NCBI RefSeq assembly: GCF_012641475.1
Contig: NZ_JABAIL010000005.1
Span: forward strand, 186,001 to 250,000
Reading direction: 5' to 3'
Length of the DNA: 64,000 nucleotides
DNA from: Flammeovirga agarivorans
Lineage (GTDB): Bacteria > Bacteroidota > Bacteroidia > Cytophagales > Flammeovirgaceae
Each line of letters starts with the position of its first letter. Within the stretch, counting starts at the first letter, position 1. The notes under the pieces are model-generated. The model saw nothing but the letters and a program-made list of their open reading frames with translations. It was not told the DNA's origin and did not search any database. Made by a program: the position numbers and the translations under genes. Positions 62,947-64,000 of this stretch are shown piece after piece.

Positions 62947-63537
62947 TTAAAGATCTAAGGTTTTTAACTTTTGAATGTATTTTCCTAATATATCAAATTC
63001 TAAGTTTACTTTTGTCCCTTTTTGAATTTTATGGAAGTTTGTGTGTTCAAAAGTATAAGGAATAATAGCTACGCTAAATTGTCCTTTTGCATCATCTACA
63101 ACAGTAAGGCTTGCTCCATTAACACAAACAGAACCTTTCTCTACCGTAAAGTTTTTCGTTGAAGGATCGTATTGGAAAGTAAATCTCCAACTTCCTTGCT
63201 CATCTTGTACATTTACACATTCACCAATTTGGTCCACATGTCCTTGTACAATATGTCCGTCAAATCTACCATGAGATGGCATACTACGTTCTAAATTAAC
63301 GACATCTCCTTCTTTCCAATCTCCTAAATTTGTCTTTTGTAAAGTTTCATGGATGGCAACCACTTGGTGTTGATCACCTTCAATATGAGTGACAGTAAGA
63401 CAAACACCGTTGTGTGCTAAACTTTGATCTATTTTTAGTTCTTTGGATATTGAAGATTCAACAGTAAAAATCGTATTTTCTTGGTCTTTCTCTATTTTGA
63501 TGATAGTTCCCAAGTCTTCTATTATACCTGTAAACAT
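62947..63537 (-). CDS. ribE: Riboflavin synthase, alpha subunit
   Basis: Riboflavin synthase dismutates two 6,7-dimethyl-8-ribityllumazine molecules to riboflavin. The 196-residue protein has the two lumazine-binding beta-barrel repeats: the first starts MFTGIIEDLGTI and includes NGVCLTVT, the second starts near GHIVQGHVDQIG and includes VCVNGASLTVV. Length is standard. The translation stop and the next gene's start are one base apart, linking it to the LytTR regulator. No FMN riboswitch is visible in the 297 bases upstream. Confidence 0.94.
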   Translation of the reverse strand: MFTGIIEDLGTIIKIEKDQENTIFTVESSISKELKIDQSLAHNGVCLTVTHIEGDQHQVVAIHETLQKTNLGDWKEGDVVNLERSMPSHGRFDGHIVQGHVDQIGECVNVQDEQGSWRFTFQYDPSTKNFTVEKGSVCVNGASLTVVDDAKGQFSVAIIPYTFEHTNFHKIQKGTKVNLEFDILGKYIQKLKTLDL

Positions 63538-63834
63538 TTTAATTATTAAGGGTTTGATGATTATTGGGAGACAATTTAGTCAAATTTTATCAGAGATATT
63601 TTACTTTTGAAGTATTCCATTCCTTTTCTAATTTTCTTTTTTCATTTCTTTCAAAGTTACCTTTCTTGTCGAGTTATCAAATAGGATAATTTTATGAAAT
63701 GATTGCTGACTTTTTAGAGGTGTGATGGACATAATATTCTATTCACATTTAATTGAAGGGGAACTACAAATTAGTTCTTATCTTACCCTCAATACGCTTT
63801 ATTAAACCAATTATATTATCTCATCAATTAAAAC

Positions 63835-64000
63835 ATGACGGTTACAAACAGTGAACAGAGATATGAAATTGTAAAGGGACTCATAGACCAAGGAGAATGG
63901 GATGCACTAAGTGGTGTTTTAGAAAAACTACCTACCATTGAAATTGTAGAGATCCTTGAAAAAGTAGATGAAGACCATATGGTTACTGTCTTCTCGTTAT
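63835..64000 (+). CDS. mgtE: MgtE-family magnesium transporter, N-terminal fragment
   Basis: A gene starting at ATG 63835 and running off the window end. The visible 55 residues (beginning MTVTNSEQRYEIVKG) match the MgtE N-terminal cytosolic domain: helical, with the pattern LEKLPTIEIVEILEKVDEDH. The complete protein would have MgtE-N, two CBS domains and five membrane helices. It is divergent from ribE. Only the family call is possible from this fragment. Confidence 0.75.
   Translation, partial: MTVTNSEQRYEIVKGLIDQGEWDALSGVLEKLPTIEIVEILEKVDEDHMVTVFSL

Noticed and set aside
1-64000. CRISPR array, prophage or transposon
   Set aside because: No regularly spaced repeats, phage structural genes or transposases were seen on either strand.

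Overview
The window is an ordinary chromosomal stretch of a low-GC, gene-dense member of the Bacteroidota, most likely a marine Cytophagales relative of the Flammeovirga type. The phylum call rests on several things: a short RpoD lacking region 1.1; promoters of the TTTG-N(17-23)-TAnnTTTG type with few Shine-Dalgarno sequences; a carboxypeptidase-regulatory/TonB-type outer-membrane receptor; an S46 dipeptidyl-peptidase; and many lipoproteins. The genus is a guess. I see no phage, transposase, integron, CRISPR array or rRNA operon. Transcription units end in many clean intrinsic terminators, which makes operon boundaries easy to read.

Layout. 0-6 kb: outer-membrane receptor (-), then a retropepsin-like protease / RimK / aspartoacylase-like operon (+). 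6-9.3 kb: leuCDB (-). 9.3-16.1 kb: dxs behind a structured leader, an HBM-GAF sensor with no output domain, an NhaC antiporter, a candidate small RNA and a tiny MotA/TolQ-like protein. 16.1-21.8 kb: RsmF-type rRNA methyltransferase (-), then rpsO, pnp and rpoD (+). 21.8-28.5 kb: TPR protein (-), S46 peptidase, DUF3124 lipoprotein with NhaP2-like antiporter, and an Nfu-type Fe-S protein (-) divergent from lipA. 29.6-34.5 kb: cytochrome b5-like protein with two tandem EamA transporters, then an ABC ATPase, a PKD/DUF4465-like lipoprotein and an HsdR-N domain protein (-). 34.5-42 kb: two identical tRNA-Gln(TTG) genes, coiled-coil and TPR proteins, ComM/YifB, trkA-trkH-lspA. 42-47.4 kb: YceI protein, a putative porin, a VOC protein divergent from an HxlR regulator, and a large lipoprotein. 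47.8-51.2 kb (-): a metal-ligand-free dihydroorotase homologue, an RsbW/RsbV-like pair and queA. 51.4-59 kb: MacB-like permease, RecD-like helicase, cyclase-family hydrolase (-), acyl-CoA dehydrogenase (-) and class I fumarase. 59-64 kb: AraC regulator, secreted esterase, outer-membrane protein, an unlisted 40-residue membrane protein, a LytTR response regulator with riboflavin synthase (-), and the start of mgtE.

How it fits together. Much of the content is housekeeping: leucine, isoprenoid, lipoate, queuosine and riboflavin biosynthesis, RNA decay, and K+/Na+ homeostasis (NhaC, NhaP2-like, TrkAH). Nfu and LipA form a coherent Fe-S/lipoate pair. The window's own RpoD is expected to read the promoters described here. 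No striking undescribed multigene system is evident. The most unusual items are the dihydroorotase homologue lacking its metal ligands, structured leaders before dxs, rpsO and pnp, paired palindromic sites in the acyl-CoA dehydrogenase/fumarase gap, the RimK protease/ligase/deacylase operon, a candidate small RNA at 15.2-15.4 kb and the 40-residue membrane protein at 62.0 kb.
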